NCBI RefSeq assembly: GCF_019649055.1
Contig: NW_026570429.1
Coordinates: 62,001-126,000, forward strand
Origin: Paramacrobiotus metropolitanus
Taxonomy: Eukaryota > Tardigrada > Eutardigrada > Parachela > Macrobiotidae
Direction: 5' to 3'
DNA length: 64,000 nucleotides
In this document: piece by piece, positions 1-11,699 of the stretch
How the letters are laid out: the number at the start of each line of letters is the position of its first letter
Position numbering within the stretch: the stretch's first letter is position 1
Program-made: the position numbers and the translations under genes
The notes under the pieces: generated by a model
Told to the model about the DNA's origin: nothing
The model's input: only the letters and a program-made list of their open reading frames with translations
The model's database searches: none

Positions 1-168
1 AATATCTAAAGTAAATCAGTAAACGGCGTATATGCCTACTATATGGTCAATTATACAGGAAGATTACGTGCCACAAACGTATCAGCAACCAGCTACGGTC
101 TGCTGTTATCAGAACCATAAAACTCCGGTGAATTATTTACCTTAAGGATTTTCAAGCTTTTTGACGCA

Positions 169-1680
169 ATGGCATACGAACCGGCTATCTGGGTGACCTA
201 TTCGGCATGGCTCGTCAGCGCTGGGATTCAGCCTTGGGATAACCAGAAGCTCGCATGGAAAGTGTACAGCCATGGCGTGGTAATTTTTATGTGTATCGCG
301 GCATTTTTAATGAGTGTGGACGCGGTGTATTCCAGTACGGAACGTAGCGTTCTGGAGTTCATTGACTTGGCCATTAGGATTGCCATGTATGTGGAACCAG
401 CGATTATGAATCTGCTAACCAAGTACGCGATCACGCACCGGGAAGACTGCGTGGAGCGCTTCGCTGATGTCTTTGAGATCTCGAAACGGCAGGCGCTGAA
501 CGTGCTTTTTTTGGCTCCGGTTGTAAGCATGGCTGGTGCTCTTGGATTCACTGCGGTCGAAATAACTGTAGCTTTCCTGGATCCGCAGGTGCCGTTTAGA
601 GTTGTTGAAAAGGTATCCTGCTATTTCCTGCCATTCACCGGTACTACCTGCGAAAATGGGCTGAATCTGGTTCTGGCTGTGCCGTTCACTGTGTGGCAGC
701 ATGGTGGGAATTTCCTGGTAACCGGCATGTTCGTCATGTTGATGGTTCGTCTGGGCAAGGAATTTAACAAAATTCATCGCAGTCTGGAACAGTTTGTGAA
801 ACTGATCGTTAACCATGCGAGAATGCCATCAGTTCTTACCGAAGACCAACCGCAACGTGATTCCGGTGAGCTCTTGTCACCTAAATGTCAGCAAATGTTG
901 CGCCTTTACGAGTCCATTGCTCCCAGTAAATACTATAATTTGATTGAATTCACCAAGCTTTTAAATGACACTGTGGGATGGAATCTTTTTATGCTATCCC
1001 TGTTTTCCATGATTTCTGCTGTTGGGGCCGTACTTAAGGCCTTCCACGGACAGGCAATATATAATTCCGAATTCGTTCCCTTAATCAGTACTGTTGTGAA
1101 TTACACTGCCCTCTTCCTGTGCACGGTATATTGTTCGTCACAGGTAACACGTGTCAGTGCGCTCAATAATTGTAGAGTAACTTCAGTTTGTATTTTTTTG
1201 TCGGCTTCTGCATTCGTTTGTGTTTTCTCTAGATTTCTTGGGTAAAAAAGCGGGCACGGCTAATAATGTCATCAATTCAGTACAGAAACCATGTCGACCT
1301 TCACCCGTTCTGCTTGCGCTTGATGGAAAGATGCGGTGACGCCGATGATATCATTCACGCGAAACTGGTCTCCATTTCCTGCAAATCCTTGCTAACAGTA
1401 AGTGCAGCTTTGCTGGCAGTGCCGCTTGTGCTGCTGAAATAGTTGGAACTGATTGGTGCAAGTCGAATATTTATAGCTGTTCGCCTCCACAACGGCTTAT
1501 CTGTGGCTCATCCTGCAGACCAAGGATAACGACGTGACCATGGCACAAATGAGCGCCAACATCACTCGGCTGGAAGGATTAGTGTTGAACGCTACCCGTT
1601 TTCTGTACATGATTGAATCTAATTTCGAGTTTCTAAATGTGGACCATTGGCTAGTTAATGCGTCCGTGGGCTCGGTTTGA
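169..1680 (+). CDS. Gustatory-receptor-like seven-transmembrane protein, three exons
   Basis: I model three exons, 169-1143, 1233-1397 and 1477-1680, which join in phase 0 at two GT-AG introns (donors GTAACA and GTAAGT, acceptors CTCTAG and TTATAG) and give about 447 residues. The protein is rich in hydrophobic helices (about residues 36-50, 60-78, 108-130, 165-195, 265-290, 300-322 and the start of exon 3). The last exon opens with TTAYLWLILQ, which resembles the TYhhhhhQF signature in the last membrane helix of arthropod gustatory receptors, and those genes also tend to carry phase-0 introns near the C-terminus. A role as a membrane ligand-gated chemoreceptor is an inference from this pattern. 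The start codon at 169 opens the long frame. The long N-terminal part is not recognisable to me by sequence, so another 7TM class is possible. Confidence 0.6.
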
Positions 1681-4102
1681 AAACCTAAACACTGATTTCC
1701 GGTCGCACACCGTTTTTCGTTGGCGAGTCAACGACCGTGTTTTATAGTTGTGCTAATGGATGATTAAAATTTTTATTCACGTCAGTTTTTTTAAAGGCGT
1801 GCAAATCTGACAAAGAGAGAGAGAGTATTTCTTAAGGATTTATTATGTGTAATTACTGCAGTTAACCGGCATTTTAATGGGCAACAGGTATTCACGTCTG
1901 CACTACTACTGTACCTACAGTTCTACGGTACGTACGATTACTGCGCTTTCGTGGGACTAAGATACAGTTTTCCTTCCACGGTAATAATCGTTTTTCAACG
2001 TCTCCTGTGGCTCATTTCGTACCACTCTATAAAGTCATCTTGTTGTTGTTCACTGTATTCCAGGTATTCCTATGTATCCCACATGTATCCTGTCTATATT
2101 CACGTTGTTTTCTCCAATATTTTGATCTGCAAGCACATCTGACTGTCTTCCTCTGCTGTATTACCGTATTCCCACGTATTCTACCCGTATGCTGTCCGTT
2201 TTCACAATGTATGTACTACAACGTATACGTATACGAGTATCGGGCACTTATAGATACGTACAATACTCTGTAGATGTGATTAAAATACGTAGTAACGAGA
2301 AAAATTAAATTACTGCACTGATGACAATATTTATTACTTACTATTAATACTTTCTTAATTATACTTATTAACTAGGAAAGTGCACTCGCTTTTGGCGGGC
2401 ACTGCATGACCGAAGCGTAGCTGGAATATAAAAATTTTAATAGATATGAACATTTCAGACAGATACCAACATTTCGGTGCTCCTGCAACTGCGCAAATTT
2501 TTCCTGTGCATTTATGCGGTGAACGACGGACTGATACCACCGGTTACATAGGGCGGGAGTATATACGGCCTCGGCGCATGTGTGCATTTGAAAGAAAGGC
2601 AATTGTGCACGTCTGCATTTAGTGGCGGTGACCGACGGACGGACACCACATTTTTCATATTTGCTGAACATAGAAGACCTTCGCTACGCTTCGGTACACT
2701 TCGGATTTCCAATTATTACATTGTTTGCCGTATGAGTACTTATAGTACTTAATAACAAAATAAACAAATTTATGAAGCAGTTGCCTCACAAGCCGAGGCT
2801 AAGCATTTAAATAGGTTGCGAATTAAATAAGTGTATTGTCGTACATTGTATTGATGGGCGTGTAACGACTAGTAAAATGAGTGTACATTCTCTCAGGTAC
2901 GGTGCAATAGCGGATGCAGACTGCAGTTAATGAGAACGCACTTTGAACTGAAAGTATTTGAAACTGCCTTGGATTTCCTTCTTCGCACCGAAACCACATC
3001 ACCCCACGGGCACAGCGCAGCATGGTGTTGTAAATGGTTCAGGCCAGGGTATTTCCATATTCGTCGTTACAAGGCTCGTTTGTAGCTTAGACGGTCTTGT
3101 ATCTGTATTTAAGCGTTAAAAATTCACCAAACGGGGTTATGTTTTTCGCAGTGAACGATTTTCTGGTTTTACCATTTGCTTTTGAGTGTTTAGCAGTTCA
3201 CGATTGGCGCCTATGTATTCATACCCTTGCCTTTTGTTCAGTAGTTTCCTAACTGATGGGAAATCTATTACAGTACATTTCTAAACTATTGATTTCTTCG
3301 TTCGAAAAGTAGACTCATTCGAACAGCAGTCCTGTTTAGCAGAAATTAAGATACTGATTATCATGATTATAGTATTATTCTGTATGTCTTTGAGTAGTAC
3401 TATTGATGGATTCTGCTGAAGAAGAATACCCACAAAATCAAGAAGATATTCAGAATATATGTATAAGTGGCCATTAAAGTCAGAATCCCCAAGCGCAATT
3501 CGTGGGCCATGGTGGTGTTGTGTGGATAGCTCTCATAGTGGTTCATCCATTAACCTTTTATGCCACCGCGTACATGAAGACTATCTTGTCCTCCTGTCGT
3601 GTTGGCGGCTAGAAAATCACCAGAATATAGATAAAACCTAGCGCTAAAATTATATTGCGAGCATTTGGTTTTTAAGTTGAGCTTCGGCAGGTGTTACAAA
3701 ATCGGTTAGTCCATCTAAACTGAAAATTGGGTAGCAGCAAAAAATACTCGAAGGAAGTATTGCGTGACACTTACTACATGACCTTCCGTGACATTAGATT
3801 AAAAATGGGCTCTGTGCCGCTTGTCTTTACTCAGCAAATTTTCTGCTCGCTTTAGTTGGTTCATTAGAATTTTTAGCAATAAATACTTCGGGCAAAAATC
3901 AAACGAAGCCAAATCAAGCCAATCAAGCGAAATCAAATCAAATCAAGCCAATCAAACGAAGAATGCCAAGGGCCAAGAAACAACAAGAGCTAGAAGCAGT
4001 TGTAGATTGGTACGGTAGTACAGCGTTTGGCAACAGACGCACAGCAGTATGCACGAGTTATGGCGTCAAGAAAGAATAGCTATGAGACATTCCCTGGGTA
4101 AT
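1681..4102. other. Intergenic stretch, no gene seen
   Basis: AT-rich sequence with only short open frames. A motif near 2674-2696 (ccttcgctacgcttcggt) recurs near 41.58 kb and 43.74 kb and may be the end of a small dispersed element. Around 3900-3955 there is a short run of aatcaa/caagcc repeats. I see nothing else. Confidence 0.5.
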
Positions 4103-4324
4103 TTAGATATTTTTTTCTGTTAAAACTAGTGTCGCCGTACCTGTTGCCGGGTCTTCCTTTACTTTCAGAGCTGGTTTACCGTTGACCGCATCGGATGAGT
4201 TATTTTTAGCTGCACTGGGTGCGACGCTCGGTCCGGGCTTTTTTTCGGTTTTTACGTGGCCTATGAATAGCATCAGTGCGCATAGTACTATGGCGATCTT
4301 TTGAATACTGGTAAAAGAACCCAT
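4103..4324 (-). CDS. Possible small secreted peptide
   Basis: A 73-residue frame starts at a good context (aaccATGG). It has a typical signal peptide: a short polar start, a hydrophobic core (IAIVLCALMLFIG) and a likely cleavage just after residue 25. The remainder is polar, rich in Lys, Pro, Ala and Ser, and has no cysteines. An in-frame donor-like site (CAACAG followed by GTACGG) near residue 62 means the true C-terminus may lie in another exon. I do not recognise a family. The signal peptide is the only support, so it could be a chance frame. Confidence 0.4.
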   Translation of the reverse strand: MGSFTSIQKIAIVLCALMLFIGHVKTEKKPGPSVAPSAAKNNSSDAVNGKPALKVKEDPATGTATLVLTEKNI

Positions 4325-5340
4325 GGTTGTTTAACCGCTTAAAAGTTTATTCTAACAGGATGTAACGGCGCTGTGGCTAACTTCAATGACTTGTAACTCA
4401 AAAAAGCCCAAATCACATACTTGAGCACAAGTTTTTCTACTATGTAGCTGAATTACTGCCAGCGGCATGTTGTACTTTGCAACATTAAAAAAACCCGATT
4501 ACATCATCGTTCAGTGTGCTTGTATACTAGCTATAATATTATTAGCAAACTCTACGAGTACGTAGCTTGTGGTTTACAATAACTGTCAGTAGAGCGAATG
4601 GAATGAAAATAAATTACAGTATTGGTAAGAGAGGCAAGTATACTGGCCACGTTACCATCTACCAAATGATAAATAAATGTTTATAACGTTCGTGATTGTA
4701 CTGTAACATGATAAATGGTGTATTTGTCACTTAATGCTTTCTTTCACATAAATACAGTGCATGCTTTCAAATTGCCGCGTGCCAGGCACGGATGATACAA
4801 CTCGGAAGTAAAAAGCTTCCGGGTATGCGCTGCTACATTCTGGTTCTTGTTCCGCATTTGTGGCTTCTGACAGAGCACTAAGGTGGTGTAACACTCAATA
4901 ACAGCATTGGCAAATGATTGAATAGCACTTCTTGTGTTTCCTGGGTTTATAATTTGGAGGCCAGCAAAATATATGCGCATGTTTTTAAATACTTTTCATA
5001 AGGACAGTATAAATTAGATGTTATTACTCCTTTTTGAGGCCCAGTGCGGGGTGGCTCAGCAGACCTTAAAATCTTTCAAATTTATGTGAGCACTGCACAT
5101 TCAATTCTGCAATTTTGCAAATACATTATTTCTTTGTATTTTCATATTCTCTTACATTTGCAACAGCATTGAATGCGCAAAGTGTTGATGCATTGAAGAA
5201 TCTGAAGTTGATTTTGAGGGGACCTGCAAAATTGCTACTCGTATATTATTTTCAATATACTTACAGTACCGTACAACAGTGCAAACAAGCAGCTTATGAG
5301 TTTGTTGTTGTTTCTTTATACTAGCAGTGGTTGCATAACC
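4325..5340. other. No gene seen
   Basis: AT-rich sequence with short frames only. No domain, RNA gene or clear repeat recognised. Confidence 0.4.
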
Positions 5341-5480
5341 ACATCACTGCACGAGGGCGAGCTCTAGTAGCACTGAAAAATGGTACCCAAGTGGATTTGT
5401 TGAACTGGAAAAGGGTTACGTCACGCTCTCCGTGTCCTCAGAAAAATATTATGCTCTCGACCACTTTCTCGTGTTCTCAG
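5341..5480 (+). repeat. Dispersed repeat matching the 3' part of the DIRS fossil at 21-26 kb
   Basis: This stretch aligns by eye with 25801-25930 in the same orientation. Shared words include tgcacgag, tggtac, gtggatttgttgaa/ctggatttgtggaa, gttacgt, acgctct and attttatgctct/tattatgctctc. The second copy lies between the recombinase region and the right inverted repeat of the DIRS-type element, so this may be a relic of the same family, or both may be copies of an unrelated short repeat. No coding content is seen here. Confidence 0.5.
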
Positions 5481-6481
5481 CTAGAAAAACCATGAATTTC
5501 GTGGCATGCCTTTCCCGTACAGGCTATTTAAATACTTTCAACTGTTTTCTAACAGTACTGTAGACTTTTTTGTAATAGGCAAAAAGTTTTGAACATGGTC
5601 CCTATCGTGGAGTAATGCAGCAGCGCACTTTGTGGCTTTCCAAAAAAACCGGTTTTCTATTCGATCTCGAAGAGAGTTTTTAACAGATTTTTGACTACAG
5701 AGTACAGCCAAAACGAGCCTAACGAGGAACTATAGAAGAACTGTACGTGTATAAATATACACTAAATTGACTAAAGCAAATTAATAATTAACACAGCAAG
5801 ATAGCAGCAAGCATTTTATACCGCTTTTCGATAGTTGTTATTGAATTTTTATTTTACGGTTTTTCTCCGAAAACATTCTAAAACAATTCTAACAAATCGA
5901 CATGAGAAGGAAATCAAACATCAGCAAAAAGAAACGCGCATCAAGAAAGCCAGAATTATAGAGACGATGACCAGGACTTTGCAAAGCCTTGACGGTGAAG
6001 GCTTCACCCATAGATCAAACGTGGAGCGAAGCCTGAGAAGAAAGGGGAAGACGGATGAATACATCCAGGCAGACTAATAACCGAGTGCCCCATGTTATGG
6101 GAGTTGGCGACAAACTGAAGTCAGTGTCGGCGCAAAACTACATCTATTCCTACTGACCTTCCAAACGAGGCCTAAACAGCCTCAAAACGTTTTAAGCCGA
6201 TTAACGTAACGCCAGTAGGCTTCTAAATAGAAAAAAATCCGAATCATAGGCAAAATGTTTAAACTGCGAACGGTACCTCGGAGCCAGTGTTTAGCAACAT
6301 GGAAAATTCTTGTGGTTTGTTTAGCAATAAGCCTTGCAAATCTTGCAAGCCTTGCGTCCACCATAAAATATCCGTTTATTGTGAGTTTTTTTGCACTACT
6401 TGTCACATGACGTCAGTATTTACTATGTATTTGTAGCAGAGAAAATAAAAAGGCGCAGTCGTTTTCTCAGCGTGCGTTGTA
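5481..6481. other. No gene seen
   Basis: Only short frames. A Lys/Arg-rich frame at 5835-6077 has no recognisable features and is not called. Confidence 0.4.
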
Positions 6482-8305
6482 TCAGTTTCGCTGCGGACGG
6501 AGGTCAGGCCATTGTGGCACATTCACCAGCGTCAAAAACTTTGTATACGAGAGTTCAACAGCCAGTAGCCGTAATCCAGGATCGTGCTTCAGACAATATG
6601 CGGCAAACGTCCGCAATTCACCGGGCAGTTCTTGCGGTGTTTCTGGCGACCCGCCACTGACGATGTAATGCATTTGGGCCCAATCGGTCTTCACGTCCTT
6701 CTGCTTTCCGTTCACTTCCTAGACGAAGCGCAGGAACCCGCTAACCATCTGTAGCACCACACAGCCGACACTCCAGATGTCCGCCCTGCGGCCGACGTCC
6801 TCTTCCAAGATCCTCTCCGGCGCCATGAAAGAATATTTGCCCTCGCCGTCACCGGTATCTTTTACAGCCACCTCCCTCTGGGGACGTTTCAGGGTTTCCA
6901 GATGGCTAATCTTCTTTTGGCAGGTATTGCAGTCCGGACTGCTTAGCAGCGCATGGCTGCCCTTTATATGGCCGTGCACGATATTCTGAGGGTGCAGGCA
7001 AACTAAGCCGTCGACAATCTGGCGCGTCCATTCCTGGATCAGGGGCGCGGGAATTCGGAACAGAGCAGCCGCGTGGAGAGTGCCGCCTAAGTAAACAATT
7101 ATCATCAGTTACATATCAGTTAGCCAACAATAATTCCAACAACTGCTTATATTTTCAAATATGGAAAGTTATAGCGATCGTACGATGAGTAACTAAATCT
7201 GTGTGGTCGATACGAAATTGCTCGATTGACGGCAGCTGAGATAGTGACTAACTCTCTGGACTAAACCTACTGGGTAGATCTTCCATCAGATCTCCAGCAG
7301 TCTTATAAGGAATGAATGCTGAAACACAATTTACGAACACCTCTGCAAGTAACATATGCGCTTGCCCTTTAACAATGCGATAGTAGTGGTTGCACTGCGA
7401 GCGATATTAGTAGATGCGCTTTCCCCTTAACTCTCAAAAACCAATGATATTTCTCGAAATGGGTAGATGAAAGATATTCCTCTACATGGGTTGACTCCAT
7501 GATTTCCTTCAAATTTTAAAATCAATTTTAAAGGAATTTTAAAATAATTTAAAATTCGTTTTCGTTAAAAGTTGGACAATCATGCCACGTATAACAATGG
7601 ATTGGTGTATGAACGATCCTCTTCGTTATGTGCATTTACCAAACTAGCAAAATTTTAAGAAGACCGATCTATAATGTGACTTTTGGTACTCCTGAGTGCG
7701 TTTAAACTTTTAGGAATTTTGTTACCCCGCAACTCCGCAACCGGATGCTGCGCAGGAAAGCAAATTTCGGGTCAATGCAGGCCGAACATTTGACTACAAA
7801 AAGTTATGAAGCAACCCAAAAAAGTGTTTAATAGTGCCCGCAGTGTGAATGCGATGGTGGATTTACACAAAGTTGGGGTTATGTACACAACCATATAAAC
7901 TAGCAGTTGTTGCGAAAGCGTATGAAGCATGTTAAAAACCAAAATCGAATCCCAACCTTGGATTGCACGCAGCACAGAAACAGTACTGACTTACCGGAAC
8001 AGTATTCCAGTAATATTATGTAACGCGGCACTTACTGCGGAATCGCCTCCAAATTATTGTAATGCGCCAGATGGCGCACCAGATTCGGATGGTTCAAAGT
8101 AAGGATATGCTGTAAATCGGCGTCCATCGAATCGCCCAGCGCGTGGGCCTTTTCCCTGTCATAATCCAGGTAGGATTTCTTCACCGCAATCTCATAATGC
8201 GTGCGGTGGGCCAGGTATACGTATTTCGTTGACTAGATTTTGAGCATTTGGCTGTACTAACTGATACTGGATTTTTGGATTCGGCGCCGATGCTTCGCGT
8301 GCCAT
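6482..8305 (-). pseudogene. MAP3K-like kinase-fold gene, copy 1 (broken)
   Basis: Two exons on the minus strand: N-lobe 8305-7995 and C-lobe 7086-6482, joined by an intron with donor GTAAGT and acceptor TACTTAG, which makes EYCSG run into GTLHAAAL. Visible landmarks are the beta-3 lysine (EIAVKK), helix C with HPNLVRHL, and then in the C-lobe IVDGLVCLH, a degenerate catalytic loop IVHGHIKGSHALL, MAPERIL and DIWSVGCVVLQM. The HRD Asp is absent. The copy is disabled: the N-lobe changes frame near codon 25, has an in-frame TAA before VPRYIILLEYCSG, and has a TAG after FLRFV where copy 2 has Lys. It is paralogous to the gene at 18.75-20.66 kb. The family assignment comes from kinase subdomains seen by eye, and any signalling role is unknown. 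Confidence 0.75.
7500..7780. repeat. Dispersed repeat in the intron of kinase copy 1
   Basis: The block from about ttttaaaattcgttttcg to gcaactccgcaaccggatgctgcgc also occurs in the intron of kinase copy 2 (19.58-20.05 kb) and, without a kinase gene, at 43.77-44.01 kb (ending ctcggcaaccggatgttgcgcgc). Because the two kinase introns continue to match beyond it (gactacaaaaagttatgaagca against gactgcagaatgttgcgaacca), the intron copies probably predate the gene duplication. Confidence 0.5.
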
Positions 8306-8954
8306 GATAAAGCCGTTCATACGCTACTCACAGTTATTGAAAAATGCGAAAAAAAAACGAGGATTACGACGACGACGAAAATGCGAATTAAAAAAACTGC
8401 TTTTATTAACAGATAAATTAATTTTTATAGTATTATACTCAGCACGCAAAAACCTAACACTGCTGCGTTGCACACGCAGCCGGCTCGAGAGACCACGATT
8501 GATCTGATTATAAGCCCACACCGTTTATTATGTCAATATATATCTTACCGGAAATCGGTCGGAGTGATATTTCTCGCATCATCATGATATCAACATATTA
8601 TTATCATTCTTATGTAATTATTTTATCATATGTTTGTACTCGTGTTATTAATCAGATAGGTTTCTGGGAAAAAACCGTTTGATTATTAATCGAAGTAATC
8701 CTTATGGTCCAGGTGATGAAAAAATACACCCCGGGGGCTGCAGCGCTATCGATCAACAAATGTGCCAAATAATTCAACTAACCAGTACCGTATAGCAATA
8801 CGATTGGATTAGAGCTTACATGCTGATCTTGTGAGAAAAGTAAAGTGATCCGGTGTTACAGTGGACTGCGAAAAGGTGTTACAGCGCGCGCAACCAAGCA
8901 CTTTACTGTGTACTCAAGCAAGCAAATTCGTGATTGGCCATCGGCCTGCTGGTA

Positions 8955-9315
8955 TCGACACTTGCACCTTGCGCATTTCCCAACGAAAACCATCAACCGA
9001 TATCTCAAACGAAAGAGAAAAAAATTTCATGAATTTTGATACCAAAGAAGCTGTGTTTTGGGAGATCTAAGAGAAAATCGACTCACTTAAAGTTTCTCGT
9101 AGACATAGCATAGGATTTGAATTAACGGTTTGGATTCAGTTTTCACACGGAAATCGTATGCTTTGTCTACGACAAACTACAATGGCTTTATTTTCTCTTA
9201 AATCTCATAAAGGATGACATATTTGGAATCGAAAATCTTGAAATTGCTTTCTCTTTCGTTTGAGATATCGGTTGATGGTTTTCGTTGGGAAATGAGCAAG
9301 GTGTAAGTGTTCAAA
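8955..9315. mobile_element. Palindromic MITE with long inverted arms
   Basis: The left arm (about 8955-9110) and the reverse complement of the right arm (about 9160-9315) share a long match beginning acttgcaccttgcgcatttc against acttacaccttgctcatttc and running through the segment aaccatcaaccgatatctc and on into the gagaaa tract. The centre is about 50 bp. It has no coding capacity, which suggests a non-autonomous DNA transposon or foldback element. I could not define a clear target-site duplication, so the superfamily is left open. Confidence 0.7.
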
Positions 9316-11699
9316 TTATTGCACGTTTCCTGTTTATTAGTCATTTGGTCTCGGCCATTTTTTTTGGATCGGTCATTCGGTCGCGGACCGAATGTAACAG
9401 GTTTTCGCAGTTCACTGTACGATAGTATGATTGTCCATGAAAGATATGCATTTAACCAATTCCTACATAGTAGTTCCGCTACCCAAGTTCACATCTATGC
9501 TTTTTTAATCTGTACATTCTGTTCTGTGTAATTATAAGCCGTTTACTCTAGCGAATGCTGATCGTCAATGCACTGTCTCGTCAATGTAATGTACTGTATC
9601 TTGCCGATTTTTCGTACAGTGTGTTATATTATTCTAATCGGATACGACTCACTGTACGAAAAGTGTCAAGTTGCCTTTTGACGAATATCAGTATTATGCC
9701 ACCAAACAACATACGCTAACCCAATCCACCATGTAGCTTCGGCCAAGCTGATTGCGTTGCTTTCTTGATTGTTCCGTATTGGCTAACGCGCGCTGTTAGT
9801 TGCTGTTTTTGGAATGCTTCATGGAGTGCGCAGTCGTCTTATTTATGTACCGGTGCGTGCAAAAAAGGGGATGGTACACGCCATACACAGTTGAGCAGTT
9901 TAAAAAATTGGTTTCAGGAGGTTCAGCTAAAACCGCTGTATCAAAACTAAAAGTGCCAGTTCTTTCTTTTTCCTCAATTACGCAGCTAGTAATACATAAT
10001 GCCATATCTGCGCACTTACAATAGAATTTTTTTAAAAATGATTTGTTGAAAAAAAGGATACTGATGTGAAAATCCTGAAATCTATCCTCCCAAGTCAAAC
10101 GAAAGAAGCCAAAATAAAGATCTAGCAGATTAAATCAAAGTAAGAAACAGATTTGTATAAAAAATGACAGCAAACTTTGTATGTACTTAAAGAAATTTTG
10201 TATAAAGGGTCAACTGTACCTAGACTGTTCAAATAGTTCCAACAGAAAACGTTCCATGTGTTCTGTGACCTTCTTTTGACTCGATCCTGAGCGAAATCTT
10301 GGAGAGAATGAAATTAATATTGTTCGACATATCCAGGGCACACCGGTGCGCTAAAAGCTACTTTCGTCGGCAGATATCCTTAAATTGCGGTATGAATGTC
10401 CATATGTGCTTTTGCTGCCGATGACTACCATATAAGCCTTGTGTTATTTATTACATGGTACAACATGTTGCTTAGCTATACACTGTTCGCTGTTGTGACG
10501 TTGCTCTTTCTAATCGCAACGATAATTAATTTCAATTTCAATTAATTAATAAATTTAAACTGCTTCAAACTTGCGCTATTGGAAACGCTTTTGTAGACGG
10601 TTTCCTCTCCAATGCCACGGTACGAAGAAAAGAAGTCCCTACGAAGCGCTTGCAGAGCCATAGGGCGAAACATGTTTTGGAGTTTAAAAACGGTTCTCTA
10701 ATATCGAATAAGGCTGTCGTGTTTTGTACAGCTACGTATTGCTATCAATTCCTTACCCCGACTATTGTTCGGTACACGTGTTATGCCTCCCATCTAGAAA
10801 CTCTCTATCTACCAGTGCCAGACTTCGGCAGGAAAGTCGATACGAGTTATTGAAAGTTCACCATCAAGTTCATCAACTGCTCCACTTTCGTTAATCGGCC
10901 ACAGGCGCGCTAAAAGTTTTCGGACCAATACGATATGTATGAATCATTAAGCTACAGAATAACAAAAATTAATACTACAACAGTGCTTTGGAGTGCTAAA
11001 ATGACGGTCCGCGCTCATTCTCTGACCACCCAAAGTCTGACTCTACTCTGATCATAGAAACTCGACCACTTGGACACTTACTCTAAATTATTCTAGTTTA
11101 GACCAACAAACTAAGATTGGTCTGAGACTTGAACTGCAGCTTCTAAAAATCTTTACTCCTGATTCGTGCTCTGAAAGTTTTGACCACAGTGGACCGCGGA
11201 ATTAACCGCTGACGGACTTAGGGAACCAGCTGTAATTCACAACAGTAAGGGTACGATTGTGGTTGAGCCGGTAGCGCTTTAGCTGCTGCGAGTTATTAAA
11301 CAGAACACCAGTTCCGTTAGCCCTTGAGCAACGGTCACCTTTGGGTGGTAGGGTAACCAACAAGAACAACAGTCTGCCGTGGGGGGTTGCATTATCCACT
11401 TAACATCCGCAGCTGTTGGTTTGTGCAACCACCCACGGTTGGCTGCTATGTCGATAGTCTAAACTGGTATTCAGTTTAACTCGCAGCAGCTATTGCGTCA
11501 TAGTAACCGACTCAACCACAATCCTCCTCGTACACAAACATCCTTTCGGAGTGGCTGAATTCCGTAAAAGAGGCAAGATCCTTTAACTTTGGGCTACCCC
11601 TCCACACTGTCGTGGGACGAAGGCTCTATAATTTTCTTTGCTTGAACTTAACACCCTTGAACTAAAAGTAACAAAAGCGTTACTTTTCGGTATAGGATT
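9316..11699. other. No gene seen; possible weak inverted repeat at about 11.01-11.20 kb
   Basis: Short frames only. At 11010-11200 there are repeated tctga/gacca words and ends containing ggtccgcg and ggaccgcg, reminiscent of the hAT-like foldback at 33.99-34.36 kb, but the arms are not convincing. Confidence 0.35.

Noticed and set aside
11010-11200. Foldback element like that at 34 kb
   Set aside because: Shared words at the ends, but the arms do not align convincingly by eye.
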